DNA from: an uncultured Flavobacteriales bacterium
GTDB taxonomy: Bacteria; Bacteroidota; Bacteroidia; Flavobacteriales; Crocinitomicaceae
Direction of reading: 5' to 3'
DNA: 64,000 nucleotides
Assembly (NCBI GenBank): GCA_946479285.1
Contig: CAMLFH010000011.1
Coordinates: forward strand, 54,853-118,852
The stretch's first letter is position 1, and each line of letters opens with the position of its first letter. Below are positions 18,359 to 26,445 of this stretch, in pieces. The notes beneath the pieces were generated by a model. It made no database searches. It saw only the letters and a list, made by a program, of their open reading frames with translations, and was not told where the DNA came from. The position numbers and the translations under genes were made by a program.

Positions 18359-18763
18359 ATGACAGCATTTAATGCAAATGCACCTGAAACTATCCAATTG
18401 GGTAACGGTGCACAATTCTGGGTTTATTTATCCCCGCAAAACGACACTTCAAAAATGATCACGACCTGGAGAGTCACTTTCTCCCAGGGAAACTGGAGCG
18501 GAACAATTTCCAGCGACAATCCAACACAACAGCTTCAAACTCCAAACCTTTCGGGAATCTTTGATATCAAAGTGGAACTAATGAGCGGTTCAACAGGAGG
18601 CTGGCGTGAAATTCCTGCTCAGGACGGAAGCACCAATCAAATCGGATGCAACAGCAATTGTTCATCCATGGTAGGAATTGTTGCAGACAGCACCAACCCG
18701 CCAATCGGATCAATCAACGCACATTTCTGGACAACCTGGGATGCGCTTTGCAGAAGAGCATAG
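18359..18763 (+). CDS. Unrecognised protein, 134 residues
   Basis: Starts MTAFNANAPETIQLGNGAQFWVYL, followed by beta-rich sequence with MITTWRVTFSQGNWSGTIS and a Cys/Ser stretch (IGCNSNCSSMVG) and ends WTTWDALCRRA. No signal peptide and no family recognised. The plausible composition and a hairpin terminator 20 bases downstream support a real gene. There is an in-frame stop 15 codons upstream of the ATG, so it is either a short protein or the intact tail of a longer broken one. Confidence 0.6.
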   Translation: MTAFNANAPETIQLGNGAQFWVYLSPQNDTSKMITTWRVTFSQGNWSGTISSDNPTQQLQTPNLSGIFDIKVELMSGSTGGWREIPAQDGSTNQIGCNSNCSSMVGIVADSTNPPIGSINAHFWTTWDALCRRA

Positions 18764-18783
18764 AAAAAAATACACAAAACCGG

Positions 18784-18818
18784 ATAGGGGTGTTCGCCAC
18801 GGCGGATGCCCCTATTTT
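18784..18818 (+). terminator. Hairpin terminator, divergent relative of the TAGGGG palindromes
   Basis: ATAGGGGTG (18784-18792) pairs with the inverse CCCCTAT (18809-18815) through G-U wobble positions, with an inner CGCC-ACG-GCG part, followed by TTTTAT. The stem base ATAGGGG resembles the GTAGGGGCG family. Confidence 0.6.
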
Positions 18819-18855
18819 ATTTCTGCGTATCTTCGCCAAAAAAAACGCAAATAGT

Positions 18856-19197
18856 ATGGAGCAGGTTGAATTCTTGGAAAAAAACGTATTTACTGATTTG
18901 AAAAACCTGAATGACGGGTATGACAAGAAAGAAAACCTCCATTTCAATGAGTGGGATTTCGCCATTGTGCTTGATCGTGCTGAATACTTTGGTTTAGCAA
19001 TCTATGAAATCCAGGCTTGGCTTGATGGCGTACTGCACGATACTGCACATCACGAGAGCTTCAATAAAAAAGCTACAAACGCTGCATGGTATAAAAAGGC
19101 GTTGATGACTTTTTCAAAACGCCAACCCGGAATGACTTTCACCGCATCTTATAAGGTTTCTGCTAAGTTATTGGCACGACAGGATAAAACCGCTTAA
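18856..19197 (+). CDS. Unrecognised protein, 113 residues
   Basis: Begins MEQVEFLEKNVFTDLKNLND with a helical, acidic N-terminus, then EWDFAIVLDRAEYFGLAIYE and an HHESFNKKATNAAWYKK helix. No signal peptide. TATCTTCG at 18826 is a one-mismatch -7 element. Its frame is also open upstream back to 18646, but that part overlaps the 134-residue gene and lacks protein-like composition. Function unknown. Confidence 0.65.
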   Translation: MEQVEFLEKNVFTDLKNLNDGYDKKENLHFNEWDFAIVLDRAEYFGLAIYEIQAWLDGVLHDTAHHESFNKKATNAAWYKKALMTFSKRQPGMTFTASYKVSAKLLARQDKTA

Positions 19198-19350
19198 AGA
19201 TATCTGCTCACTGGCAGTCAAACATCTTTTTACCCCGCAAATGCAAAATACTTGGAGGCTCAGCCGCGGCTATTGCCTCTTTTTCGCGTATCAATTGATA
19301 GAATCCCGCGCGACTGGTAAGCGCGCTTAAAATTTGTGCATTTGTGGGAA

Positions 19351-19377
19351 AAGAAAAAGTCCCGACGATGTCGGGAC
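19351..19377 (-). terminator. Terminator of glyA
   Basis: GTCCCGAC and GTCGGGAC form an 8-bp perfect stem (minus strand loop ATC), followed by TTTTTCTTTT on the minus strand. Confidence 0.88.
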
Positions 19378-19399
19378 CTGGAATAATCAGTTGCTTTTC

Positions 19400-20674
19400 T
19401 TACCACGTAAACAACGGTCGTGCGCTCATCAGGGCATTCACTTCCGAACGTACGGAATTGATCGTTTCTTCGTCACCGATATTCATCAGCACGCGGTCAA
19501 TCAATTTCACGATTGCCGGGATTTCAGTTTCTTTGATCCCGCGGGAAGTAATGGCGGATGTTCCAACACGAATTCCGGAAGTAACGAACGGAGATTCAGT
19601 ATCAAAAGGAACCATGTTCTTGTTTACCGTAATATCCGCTAAAACTAAGTTATTCTCCGCATCTTTTCCATTCACACCTTTTGAACGTAAATCGATCAAC
19701 ATGCTGTGATTGACTGTTCCCCCTGAAATAATTTTGTAACCCAATTTAGTGAATTCTTCTGCCATCAATGCAGCGTTCTTTTTCACCTGAGCCATATATG
19801 TTTTGTATCCGTCGGAAAGTGCTTCTCCGAAGGCAACTGCTTTTGCTGCGATTACGTGCTCCAACGGCCCGCCCTGGATTCCAGGGAAAACTGCTGCATC
19901 CAACAATGCTCCCATGGATTTTGGGTTCCCGTTATTCCACTTCAATCCAAATGGATTGTCGAAGTTGTTACGCATCATAATCACACCTCCGCGTGGTCCG
20001 CGCAATGTTTTGTGTGTTGTTGTTGTAACGATGTGACAATGGTCCAAAGGATCGTTCAATAAACCAGCTGCGATCAATCCTGCCGGGTGCGAAATATCTG
20101 CCAGGATCAAAGCTCCAACTTCGTCTGCAATTTTGCGGATGCGTGCATAATCCCAATCTCTCGAATAAGCGGAAGCTCCACAAATGATCATTTTTGGCTT
20201 TTCGCGTTTCGCTACTTCCTCCATCATGTCGTAATCAACCAAACCTGTTTCCTGGCTTACACCGTAGAAATGCGGTTCGTACAATTTACCGGAGAAGTTC
20301 ACAGGAGATCCGTGAGTTAAATGTCCTCCGTGGGATAAATCGAATCCTAAGATTTTATCGCCCGGTTTCAGACAAGCTAAGAAAACTGCTGCATTTGCCT
20401 GAGCTCCGGAATGCGGCTGTACATTTGCCCAGGTAGCACCAAATAATTTGCACAAACGATCGATTGCCAATTGCTCTACTTTGTCAACTATTTCGCAACC
20501 TCCGTAATAACGCTTTCCGGGAAGTCCTTCTGCATATTTGTTAGTCAATACGGAACCCATTGCTTCCATCACCTCATCAGAGACAAAGTTCTCAGACGCA
20601 ATTAATTCAATTCCATGTTCCTGACGCTGTCTTTCTGCAGCAATTAAGTCAAATACTTCCTGATCGCGTTTCAT
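19400..20674 (-). CDS. glyA: Serine hydroxymethyltransferase
   Basis: 424 residues, full length. A PLP enzyme interconverting serine and glycine with tetrahydrofolate, the main source of one-carbon units. Family blocks: [29 protein letters not shown] near the N-terminus, [33 protein letters not shown] and [14 protein letters not shown] (PLP-binding Lys near residue 225). Its leader contains the TTCAA fold-back repeat (20688-20770) between the promoter and the ATG, an unusual position. Confidence 0.98.
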   Translation of the reverse strand: MKRDQEVFDLIAAERQRQEHGIELIASENFVSDEVMEAMGSVLTNKYAEGLPGKRYYGGCEIVDKVEQLAIDRLCKLFGATWANVQPHSGAQANAAVFLACLKPGDKILGFDLSHGGHLTHGSPVNFSGKLYEPHFYGVSQETGLVDYDMMEEVAKREKPKMIICGASAYSRDWDYARIRKIADEVGALILADISHPAGLIAAGLLNDPLDHCHIVTTTTHKTLRGPRGGVIMMRNNFDNPFGLKWNNGNPKSMGALLDAAVFPGIQGGPLEHVIAAKAVAFGEALSDGYKTYMAQVKKNAALMAEEFTKLGYKIISGGTVNHSMLIDLRSKGVNGKDAENNLVLADITVNKNMVPFDTESPFVTSGIRVGTSAITSRGIKETEIPAIVKLIDRVLMNIGDEETINSVRSEVNALMSARPLFTW

Positions 20675-20687
20675 GCTTATATTTTTT

Positions 20688-20770
20688 AGTTCAAAAGTTT
20701 AAACGGTTCAAAGGGTTCAAAAAGCTTAAAACGGTCAAAATTGAACATTTGAACGATTGAACTTTTAAAC
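20688..20770. repeat. TTCAA-rich fold-back repeat in the glyA leader
   Basis: Several GTTCAAA blocks (20688-20740) face TTTGAAC/TTGAAC blocks (20741-20770), so the stretch can fold on itself. The same theme is seen at 25930-26003, 41451-41556 and 55645-55709. Here it lies inside the inferred 5' leader of glyA. Confidence 0.7.
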
Positions 20771-20786
20771 CTTCGGTTTTCGTGCG

Positions 20787-20794
20787 CAAATATA
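20787..20794 (-). promoter_or_regulatory. -7 element of glyA
   Basis: TATATTTG on the minus strand, a perfect TAnnTTTG, about 115 bases before the glyA ATG, giving a leader with the fold-back repeat. A promoter closer to the ATG was not seen. Confidence 0.45.
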
Positions 20795-20821
20795 ATCTGA
20801 TTCTAAAAACTATTGGTGCTT

Positions 20822-21577
20822 TTAGAGCCTTTTAATCGAATGCAATTTGTGCGAATGTACTTCGTCGATTTTGCGGGTAATTCCTTTGGAACTAAAATCG
20901 TCGATGCGGACATATCCGTGTGCATGAATGATCTCGTCTTTGTTTAGCAGTAAACCCACATGATGGATGTTCCCGGCATCTGAAAGGAAAAAAGCCAAAT
21001 CTCCGGGTTCGCGGTCTTCAAAGTCAATTTCCTGCCCGATCTCCTGCTGCTGGGAAGAATTCCGGGGCAATTGATAGCTGAATACGCGGTGAATTTGCTG
21101 CATAAACCCGGAACAATCGATCCCGAACATCGTTTTCCCTCCCCACAAATAAGGTGCATTCAAATAGGAAAGTGCGAAATCACCAATAGATTCCGGGAAA
21201 GTGTCTGCTTCGTTCAAAAAAGTATATTCGGATTTCCCGATTTGAAAAGTTTCTTCCGAATCACCCGGACGGAAAAAACCTTTCGTCAGGATTTGTTTTC
21301 CTTCAGGTCCTTCAATGATGCGGAATTCCGAATGTTCGACCACCAGGCCGTCCAGCCAGCGCGAAACTTCTTTTTCTCTTAAATCCTGGATTTGTTTCGA
21401 ATCGATCCAGCCTTCGTAACCATCCATAAACGAACGGATATGAAGCCATTGTTCCTTCACTTCCAGGATCTCAACCACTTCACCGAAGAGAAGCTGTGTC
21501 ACTATTTCAGCTCTGTCGCTTGCATCACCGCGAACGGGTGCAATACTTGCTTTACAAAATGCGTGGAGTCTGTTCAC
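20822..21577 (-). CDS. NlpC/P60 (C40) peptidase with SH3-like domains
   Basis: 251 residues. The N-terminal SH3b domain (about 1-65) has GEVVEILEVKEQWLHIRSFMDGYEGWI; a second less clear SH3-like domain is at 70-125. The C-terminal NlpC/P60 domain has Cys155 in FGIDCSGF, His206 in IHHVGLL and His218/220 in EIIHAHG. Such enzymes cleave peptide bonds in the peptidoglycan stem. No signal peptide is evident, so export or location is unresolved; a cytoplasmic role in muropeptide recycling is possible. Its ATG overlaps the DinB stop (ATGA). Confidence 0.9.
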   Translation of the reverse strand: MNRLHAFCKASIAPVRGDASDRAEIVTQLLFGEVVEILEVKEQWLHIRSFMDGYEGWIDSKQIQDLREKEVSRWLDGLVVEHSEFRIIEGPEGKQILTKGFFRPGDSEETFQIGKSEYTFLNEADTFPESIGDFALSYLNAPYLWGGKTMFGIDCSGFMQQIHRVFSYQLPRNSSQQQEIGQEIDFEDREPGDLAFFLSDAGNIHHVGLLLNKDEIIHAHGYVRIDDFSSKGITRKIDEVHSHKLHSIKRL

Positions 21578-22152
21578 TTTTTAGGGAATTGGGGATTTTT
21601 TGTCAGTTTCAAAGCCTGCTCCATGTGCCGGTCGTTGTGATAAGCCACAAACAATAGCGCATCACCTAAACGCAGGCGGACCAATTTGGAAATCGAGATC
21701 GGAACCTTTACTTTTTTAAGAGAAACCGCTACCGATTTTTCAATAATGGAAAGGAATTCATGCTGTCCGGCAAGTAAGGTCTTGATCTCTTCGCCGTTCA
21801 CCAAAGCCGGATTTACCGACGGATTGTACTCGCTTGGAGCATTGAATTTTCGTTTCACATTTCGCGCATTTCCCAATTTCATCGATGCCCAGGCAGATTT
21901 TCCAAGTGGAGATGAGGTATAATTGATCCGGGGAATACGAAAACGCGTTCTGTCAATGCGGTCATTTAAAGTCGAATGATAAAATTTTGCGTAAGCATTC
22001 AAATGGGCAAAAATCTCAGCTAAACTCCAGGTTGAAGGATTGGGCTTCCAATTCAATTGATTCTCCGAATAATTTGAAAACTTCGATTTTAAATGCTGGA
22101 TATTTTTCTCTGTAATTGTTGCAACTTCGTTGAAGACCCATTGAGTTGTCAT
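21574..22152 (-). CDS. DinB-family protein
   Basis: 192 residues from the ATG at 22152 (MTTQWVF). The frame stays open to 22500 upstream, but that part overlaps the divergent gene at 22251 and sits beyond the promoter, so it is rejected. A DinB/YfiT-like four-helix bundle: WSLAEIFAHLNAYAKFYHSTL and the C-terminal LFVAYHNDRHMEQALKL carry the three candidate metal-binding His. Members include thiol-dependent transferases; the substrate is unknown. It is coupled to the NlpC/P60 gene. Confidence 0.86.
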   Translation of the reverse strand: MTTQWVFNEVATITEKNIQHLKSKFSNYSENQLNWKPNPSTWSLAEIFAHLNAYAKFYHSTLNDRIDRTRFRIPRINYTSSPLGKSAWASMKLGNARNVKRKFNAPSEYNPSVNPALVNGEEIKTLLAGQHEFLSIIEKSVAVSLKKVKVPISISKLVRLRLGDALLFVAYHNDRHMEQALKLTKNPQFPKK

Positions 22153-22169
22153 ATGCCTCGAATTTATAT

Positions 22170-22177
22170 CAAATATA
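22170..22177 (-). promoter_or_regulatory. -7 element of the DinB/NlpC operon
   Basis: TATATTTG on the minus strand, 18 bases before the ATG at 22152. It supports that start and excludes the longer frame. Confidence 0.6.
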
Positions 22178-22250
22178 ACCACAGCAATTTGATTGGCAAA
22201 AGTTACAACCAAAAAAGCAACCTTTTTAAACATTTTCCTATCTTTCAAGT

Positions 22251-25200
22251 ATGAAGCCGATTTTTTCAATCTTTTGTGCTCTTGTTTTTTACACGCAGAT
22301 TCATGCTCAGGAAATAGAGCATCAGCATCCGTCGCACTACGCATTGGTTGAAAACAAAGGCCAATGGGATGATAAAGTATTGTTCCAATCCCGATCACAG
22401 GGAAACAACATCTGGGTTCAGCAGCATGGCTTTCTCTATGACTTAAGGGATTATTCACCCATGAAACGCGCACATCTGGGAGAAGGTACAGATACTTCAA
22501 CTGAAATTAAAAGTGTATTGTCTGCAGCTCATTTTATAAATTCCAATGAAGTTTATGAAATCATTAAAGAGAAGCCTTTGCCCTACTATTACAATTACTT
22601 CTTAGGAAATGATTCTACGAAATGGACTTCGGATGTGAGAAGTTTCCACGAAGTGACACTCAAGAATTTTTACAACGGAATTGATCTGAAAGTATTTGAC
22701 ACACCTGAAAAATTCAAATATGAATTATGGTGTTCACCGGGAAGTCCGATCACTAGTATTCAGATCGACCTCATCCATTTCCAGCAAATCTCCATTGCTA
22801 AGAACGGTGATTTGATCCTTAAAACCAGTTTAGGTGAGATCATTGAACAAAAACCGATTGCATACCAACTTTTGAATGGAAAGCTCACAGAAATTTCCTG
22901 TGCTTTTAAATTGAACGGAACAGTCTTGTCTTTTAAGCTTGGAAAGTTCAATCCGCTCGCAAGTGTCATTATTGATCCCGTTTTAGTATTCGCGACCTAT
23001 TCCGGTTCTCCTTCGGATAACTTCGGAATGACCGCTACTTATGGGTATGATGGATCTGCCTATTCTGCCGGAACAGTTTTCGGGAACGCGTATCCAACAC
23101 CAGATAATTCTGCCTATGATATCACTTCTACTTTTACTGCAGTAACCAATCCAACTTACGGAATTACGGATGTCTTTGTCTCGAAATATTCATCGGACGG
23201 TGAAGACATGATCTGGACCACCTTTTTGGGAGGTGGAAGCCCAACTCAGGGAACCGAAACTGCACACAGTTTGATTTGCGACCGGAATAACAATTTGTAT
23301 ATCTACGGAGCTACATCAAGTACCAATTTCCCCATTGTGAACGGTTATCAAACAACTCATGGAGGAGGTACACCATTGGCAAATTTTTACTACAACGGGG
23401 TTTATTTCACCAACCAGGGAACGGATATTTACGTCGCAAAAATCAGTGCGAACGGTCATAACCTGTTAGCTTCCACTTACATGGGTGGCTTGCTCAATGA
23501 CGGAGTTAACATCAGCAGTAATCCTACCGTTTATCCATCTCCGCCCCCAGCTCATATTTATGGCAGTACAGCAGACTATGATTCACTGACTAACAACTAT
23601 GGAGATAACTTCAGGGGTGAAATCATGTTGGATTCATTGGGCAACTGCATAGTTGCTTCGTGCAGCCGATCCGACAACTTCCCCGTATTGAATGCCTTCC
23701 AACCCACAAAAGGGGGACAGCAGGACGGAGTACTTTTCAAATTGAGCAGCAATCTGAGTACGCTCATGTGGTCGAGTTATTTTGGAGGAAGCAAAAACGA
23801 TGCTTGTTATTCTGTAAAAATTGACTCCAGTTATAACGTCGTTTTCGCCGGAGGAACAGCCAGCAACAACATTCCCGGAACAGCCGGAGGATTGAATCCG
23901 GGCTATCTGGGTGGAAAAGCAGACGGATTTGTGGGGAAACTAACTCCAAATGGTCAGACCCTTACACAAAGCACTTACATCGGAACCAATCAATATGACC
24001 AGGTTTTCTTTGTAGAAATTAACCGCAACGATGAGATTTTTGTTTTAGGACAATCTGTTGGTGGTAATTTCCCGGTCATCAATTCGCAAAGTTACCCGGG
24101 AAGCAGCCAGTTTATCGCAAAATTGAATCCTACTTTAACAGCTATTGTTAACTCCACAGTTTTTGGGAATGGCAGTCCGAATATCAACATTTCGCCGGCA
24201 GCATTCCTGGTTGATATTTGCGGAAACATGTACGTTTCAGGATGGGGAGCGAATATTCTGCAGGGAACTCCACTTACCGGAATGCCCGTCAGTTCGGACG
24301 CTTTTCAATCCAGTTCAGGCGATGGATTCAACTTCTATTTGTTTGTTTACAAGCGTGACTTTTCCGGTTTACTTTACGGAAGTTACCTGGGCGGTGGTCA
24401 GGCACACGAGCATGTAGACGGTGGAACTTCCCGTTTTGACAAAAATGGTGTTGTCTACCAAAGTGTTTGCGGTGGCTGTGGAGGAAACAGTGATTTTCCA
24501 ACTACACCCAATGCATGGTCAAACACCAATCTTAGTACGAACTGCAACAACGTGGTTTTCAAATTCGATTTCCAATTATTACCCAAAGCCGAATTTAATT
24601 CATCCGGTTTAGGCGGATGCGAAGATTACACGGTTACTTTGACGAATACCAGTTCGCCATCTGATTCTTACGAGTGGGATTTCGGAAATGGAACGACTTC
24701 GACCGTCTTTTCACCGACAGTTACCTATACTGACCCCGGAGTTTATGACATTGAGTTACGAGTAACAGATTCCGTTTGTCTCTTAACCGACACCACTCAA
24801 ATTACAATCACTGTTCTTCCGGAGATTCAATTGGCGGTTTCTAACGACACTATTCTTTGTTCACCACTGCCATTGGTTTTCACTGCGAATTCATTCGGAT
24901 CAGCAGATTTCTTTATCTGGTCGTCCAATAACCAGTTCACAGACACTTTAAACACGACCATAGCTGATTCTACTCTCACTATGACTCCGGGTGCAACAAC
25001 AACTTATTATGTACAGGCAGGAAACTCCTTTTGTTCAGAGATTGATAGTGTCACGGTCTATTTTATTGGTGGAACTCTGGACATCAGCGGCAATGATTCG
25101 ATTTGCCTCAGTGAACCCACTACATTAACAGCACTTATTCAAATTCCGGGAATCACATTCAATTATGTTTGGAGCCCGATATCTATCCTAACTCCTACTG

Positions 25201-25835
25201 CACAGCAAAATGTCGTCATTGCGAATCCACCGACCAGTCAATGGGTTTACGTGGATGCGAGCGGATCAAACGGTTGTTTTGACCGGGATTCTATTTTCGT
25301 TACCGTAGGAAGTATTTCAGGAGCAATCACAGCCACGGCAAATCCGGAATATGTAGTTCCCGGGGGAAGCAGTACACTGACGGCATTACCGGCAGGTTAT
25401 TCCTATGTTTGGTTCCCGCAGGCAGGTCTTTCTAATCCGTACAGCCAAATTACACAAGCCACTCCGGAGCAGACCACCACTTACGTAGTGAGCGTTACAG
25501 ACGGAATTTGTACCAAATCAGCTTCCGTGAAGGTTAACGTACTGGAAGTAGTTTGTGACCGAACTTATGTGTATATTCCAAATGCTTTCTCACCAAATGG
25601 AGATTTGGAAAACGATGTGTTATATGTTAGAAGTGCCATCGCTACAAAGATCCTCTTCCGGATTTTTGACCGATGGGGAGAAATGGTCTTTGAAACCACC
25701 GATCAAAACATTGGCTGGGACGGAACATTCCGTGACAAACTTTTGAAACCTGACACTTATGATTACTACCTTGAGGCAACTTGTGTTCAGGGCGAGCAAA
25801 AGATCATCAAAGGAAATGTGACTTTGATAAGATAA
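22251..25835 (+). CDS. Large secreted protein with SBBP-like repeats, PKD domain and T9SS type B tail
   Basis: 1194 residues with a signal peptide (MKPIFSIFCALVFYTQIHAQ). Residues 27-250 are a beta-rich N-terminal domain starting HYALVENKGQWDDKVLFQSR. SBBP-type repeats (TFLGGGSPTQG, SYFGGSKNDACYS, TYIGTNQYDQVF) fill about 255-775, followed by a PKD domain (YEWDFGNGTTSTVFSPTVTYTDPG, near 810-840) and Ig-like segments with periodic Cys. The end is the gliding-motility-associated C-terminal domain, YIPNAFSPNGDLENDVLYV to GNVTLIR. The tail predicts export by T9SS. Divergent from DinB; TATCTTTC 15 bases before the ATG is a near -7 element. Ligand unknown. Confidence 0.93.
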   Translation: MKPIFSIFCALVFYTQIHAQEIEHQHPSHYALVENKGQWDDKVLFQSRSQGNNIWVQQHGFLYDLRDYSPMKRAHLGEGTDTSTEIKSVLSAAHFINSNEVYEIIKEKPLPYYYNYFLGNDSTKWTSDVRSFHEVTLKNFYNGIDLKVFDTPEKFKYELWCSPGSPITSIQIDLIHFQQISIAKNGDLILKTSLGEIIEQKPIAYQLLNGKLTEISCAFKLNGTVLSFKLGKFNPLASVIIDPVLVFATYSGSPSDNFGMTATYGYDGSAYSAGTVFGNAYPTPDNSAYDITSTFTAVTNPTYGITDVFVSKYSSDGEDMIWTTFLGGGSPTQGTETAHSLICDRNNNLYIYGATSSTNFPIVNGYQTTHGGGTPLANFYYNGVYFTNQGTDIYVAKISANGHNLLASTYMGGLLNDGVNISSNPTVYPSPPPAHIYGSTADYDSLTNNYGDNFRGEIMLDSLGNCIVASCSRSDNFPVLNAFQPTKGGQQDGVLFKLSSNLSTLMWSSYFGGSKNDACYSVKIDSSYNVVFAGGTASNNIPGTAGGLNPGYLGGKADGFVGKLTPNGQTLTQSTYIGTNQYDQVFFVEINRNDEIFVLGQSVGGNFPVINSQSYPGSSQFIAKLNPTLTAIVNSTVFGNGSPNINISPAAFLVDICGNMYVSGWGANILQGTPLTGMPVSSDAFQSSSGDGFNFYLFVYKRDFSGLLYGSYLGGGQAHEHVDGGTSRFDKNGVVYQSVCGGCGGNSDFPTTPNAWSNTNLSTNCNNVVFKFDFQLLPKAEFNSSGLGGCEDYTVTLTNTSSPSDSYEWDFGNGTTSTVFSPTVTYTDPGVYDIELRVTDSVCLLTDTTQITITVLPEIQLAVSNDTILCSPLPLVFTANSFGSADFFIWSSNNQFTDTLNTTIADSTLTMTPGATTTYYVQAGNSFCSEIDSVTVYFIGGTLDISGNDSICLSEPTTLTALIQIPGITFNYVWSPISILTPTAQQNVVIANPPTSQWVYVDASGSNGCFDRDSIFVTVGSISGAITATANPEYVVPGGSSTLTALPAGYSYVWFPQAGLSNPYSQITQATPEQTTTYVVSVTDGICTKSASVKVNVLEVVCDRTYVYIPNAFSPNGDLENDVLYVRSAIATKILFRIFDRWGEMVFETTDQNIGWDGTFRDKLLKPDTYDYYLEATCVQGEQKIIKGNVTLIR

Positions 25836-26003
25836 CTTCGACTCCACTGCGCCTTTGCTGTGCACCTATGGTGAAGCTACGACGTAAGCATAAGCTTTAG
25901 CGCAAGCATTCAGTCACCTTATCAAAGAGATTCAAAAAGTTACAAGAGTTTAGACAGTTCAATTTGAACATTTGAATCAGCCTCGGCTGAAACATTTGAA
26001 CAC
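25836..26003. repeat. Composite intergenic repeat: CTTCGACTCC module plus TTCAA fold-back
   Basis: Directly after the T9SS gene: CTTCGACTCC (25836-25845), then an insert with AAGCTTTAGCGCAAGC, TCAGTCACCTTA (25910-25921) and a TTCAA/TTGAA-rich fold-back (25930-26003) with the palindrome TCAGCCTCGGCTGA. The same order CTTCGACTCC / TCAGTCACCTTA / fold-back occurs at 55621-55709. No coding sequence seen. Confidence 0.7.
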
Positions 26004-26088
26004 TGGAATAAATCCAAAACATTTATAATTTTTTTATTTGACTCACTGAACGAACCGTAGTAACTTTTAGGTGATAAACCTTTCGGTT

Positions 26089-26445
26089 ATGAAGAAATTA
26101 TTACTCGTGATGATTGCCCTCACGGCAGTTGGTCTTTCCGCTTATTCGCAACAAAATGATCTGGATGACTCCAAGCGCTATATCAAAATCGTCATCGATT
26201 CTGAAGTCAGTCACGAAGAAGAACTTCAAATCACTATAGCATTCAGTCAATTGGCAGGTATTGAAACTTCCCGAATGGATTCCACCACCGGATTGTTCCT
26301 GGGGATCTATAACTCCGGAGTAGGAACTTCCGAGCAGGTCTTTTTGAATTGGTTTACCAATCACGGGTATATCATCAAATGTTATTATGATGCTGTTTAC
26401 ACGCAGGCAGGAATGATTAACCTCTCTAAAACCAGTTGTCCATGA
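26089..26445 (+). CDS. Small secreted protein, first copy of a duplicated cassette
   Basis: 118 residues from the ATG at 26089 (an in-frame GTG lies six codons upstream). Signal peptide MKKLLLVMIALTAVGLSAYSQ. The mature part (QNDLDDSKRYIKIVIDSEV..., LAGIETSRMDSTTGLFLGIY, VFLNWFTNHGYIIKCYYDAVY) alternates strands and helices like a ferredoxin-like fold, without a CxxC metal site. It ends in a Cys (KTSCP). It is about 60% identical by eye to the protein at 28181 and its stop overlaps the next ATG (ATGA). Function unknown. Confidence 0.85.
   Translation: MKKLLLVMIALTAVGLSAYSQQNDLDDSKRYIKIVIDSEVSHEEELQITIAFSQLAGIETSRMDSTTGLFLGIYNSGVGTSEQVFLNWFTNHGYIIKCYYDAVYTQAGMINLSKTSCP

Noticed and set aside
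18051..18362. 103-codon open frame before the 134-residue ORF
   Set aside because: Composition is unlikely and it carries intergenic repeat-like sequence; no signal or family features.
22153..22500. N-terminal extension of the DinB frame
   Set aside because: It overlaps the divergent T9SS gene start and lies beyond a perfect -7 element; the composition is not protein-like. ATG 22152 is used instead.
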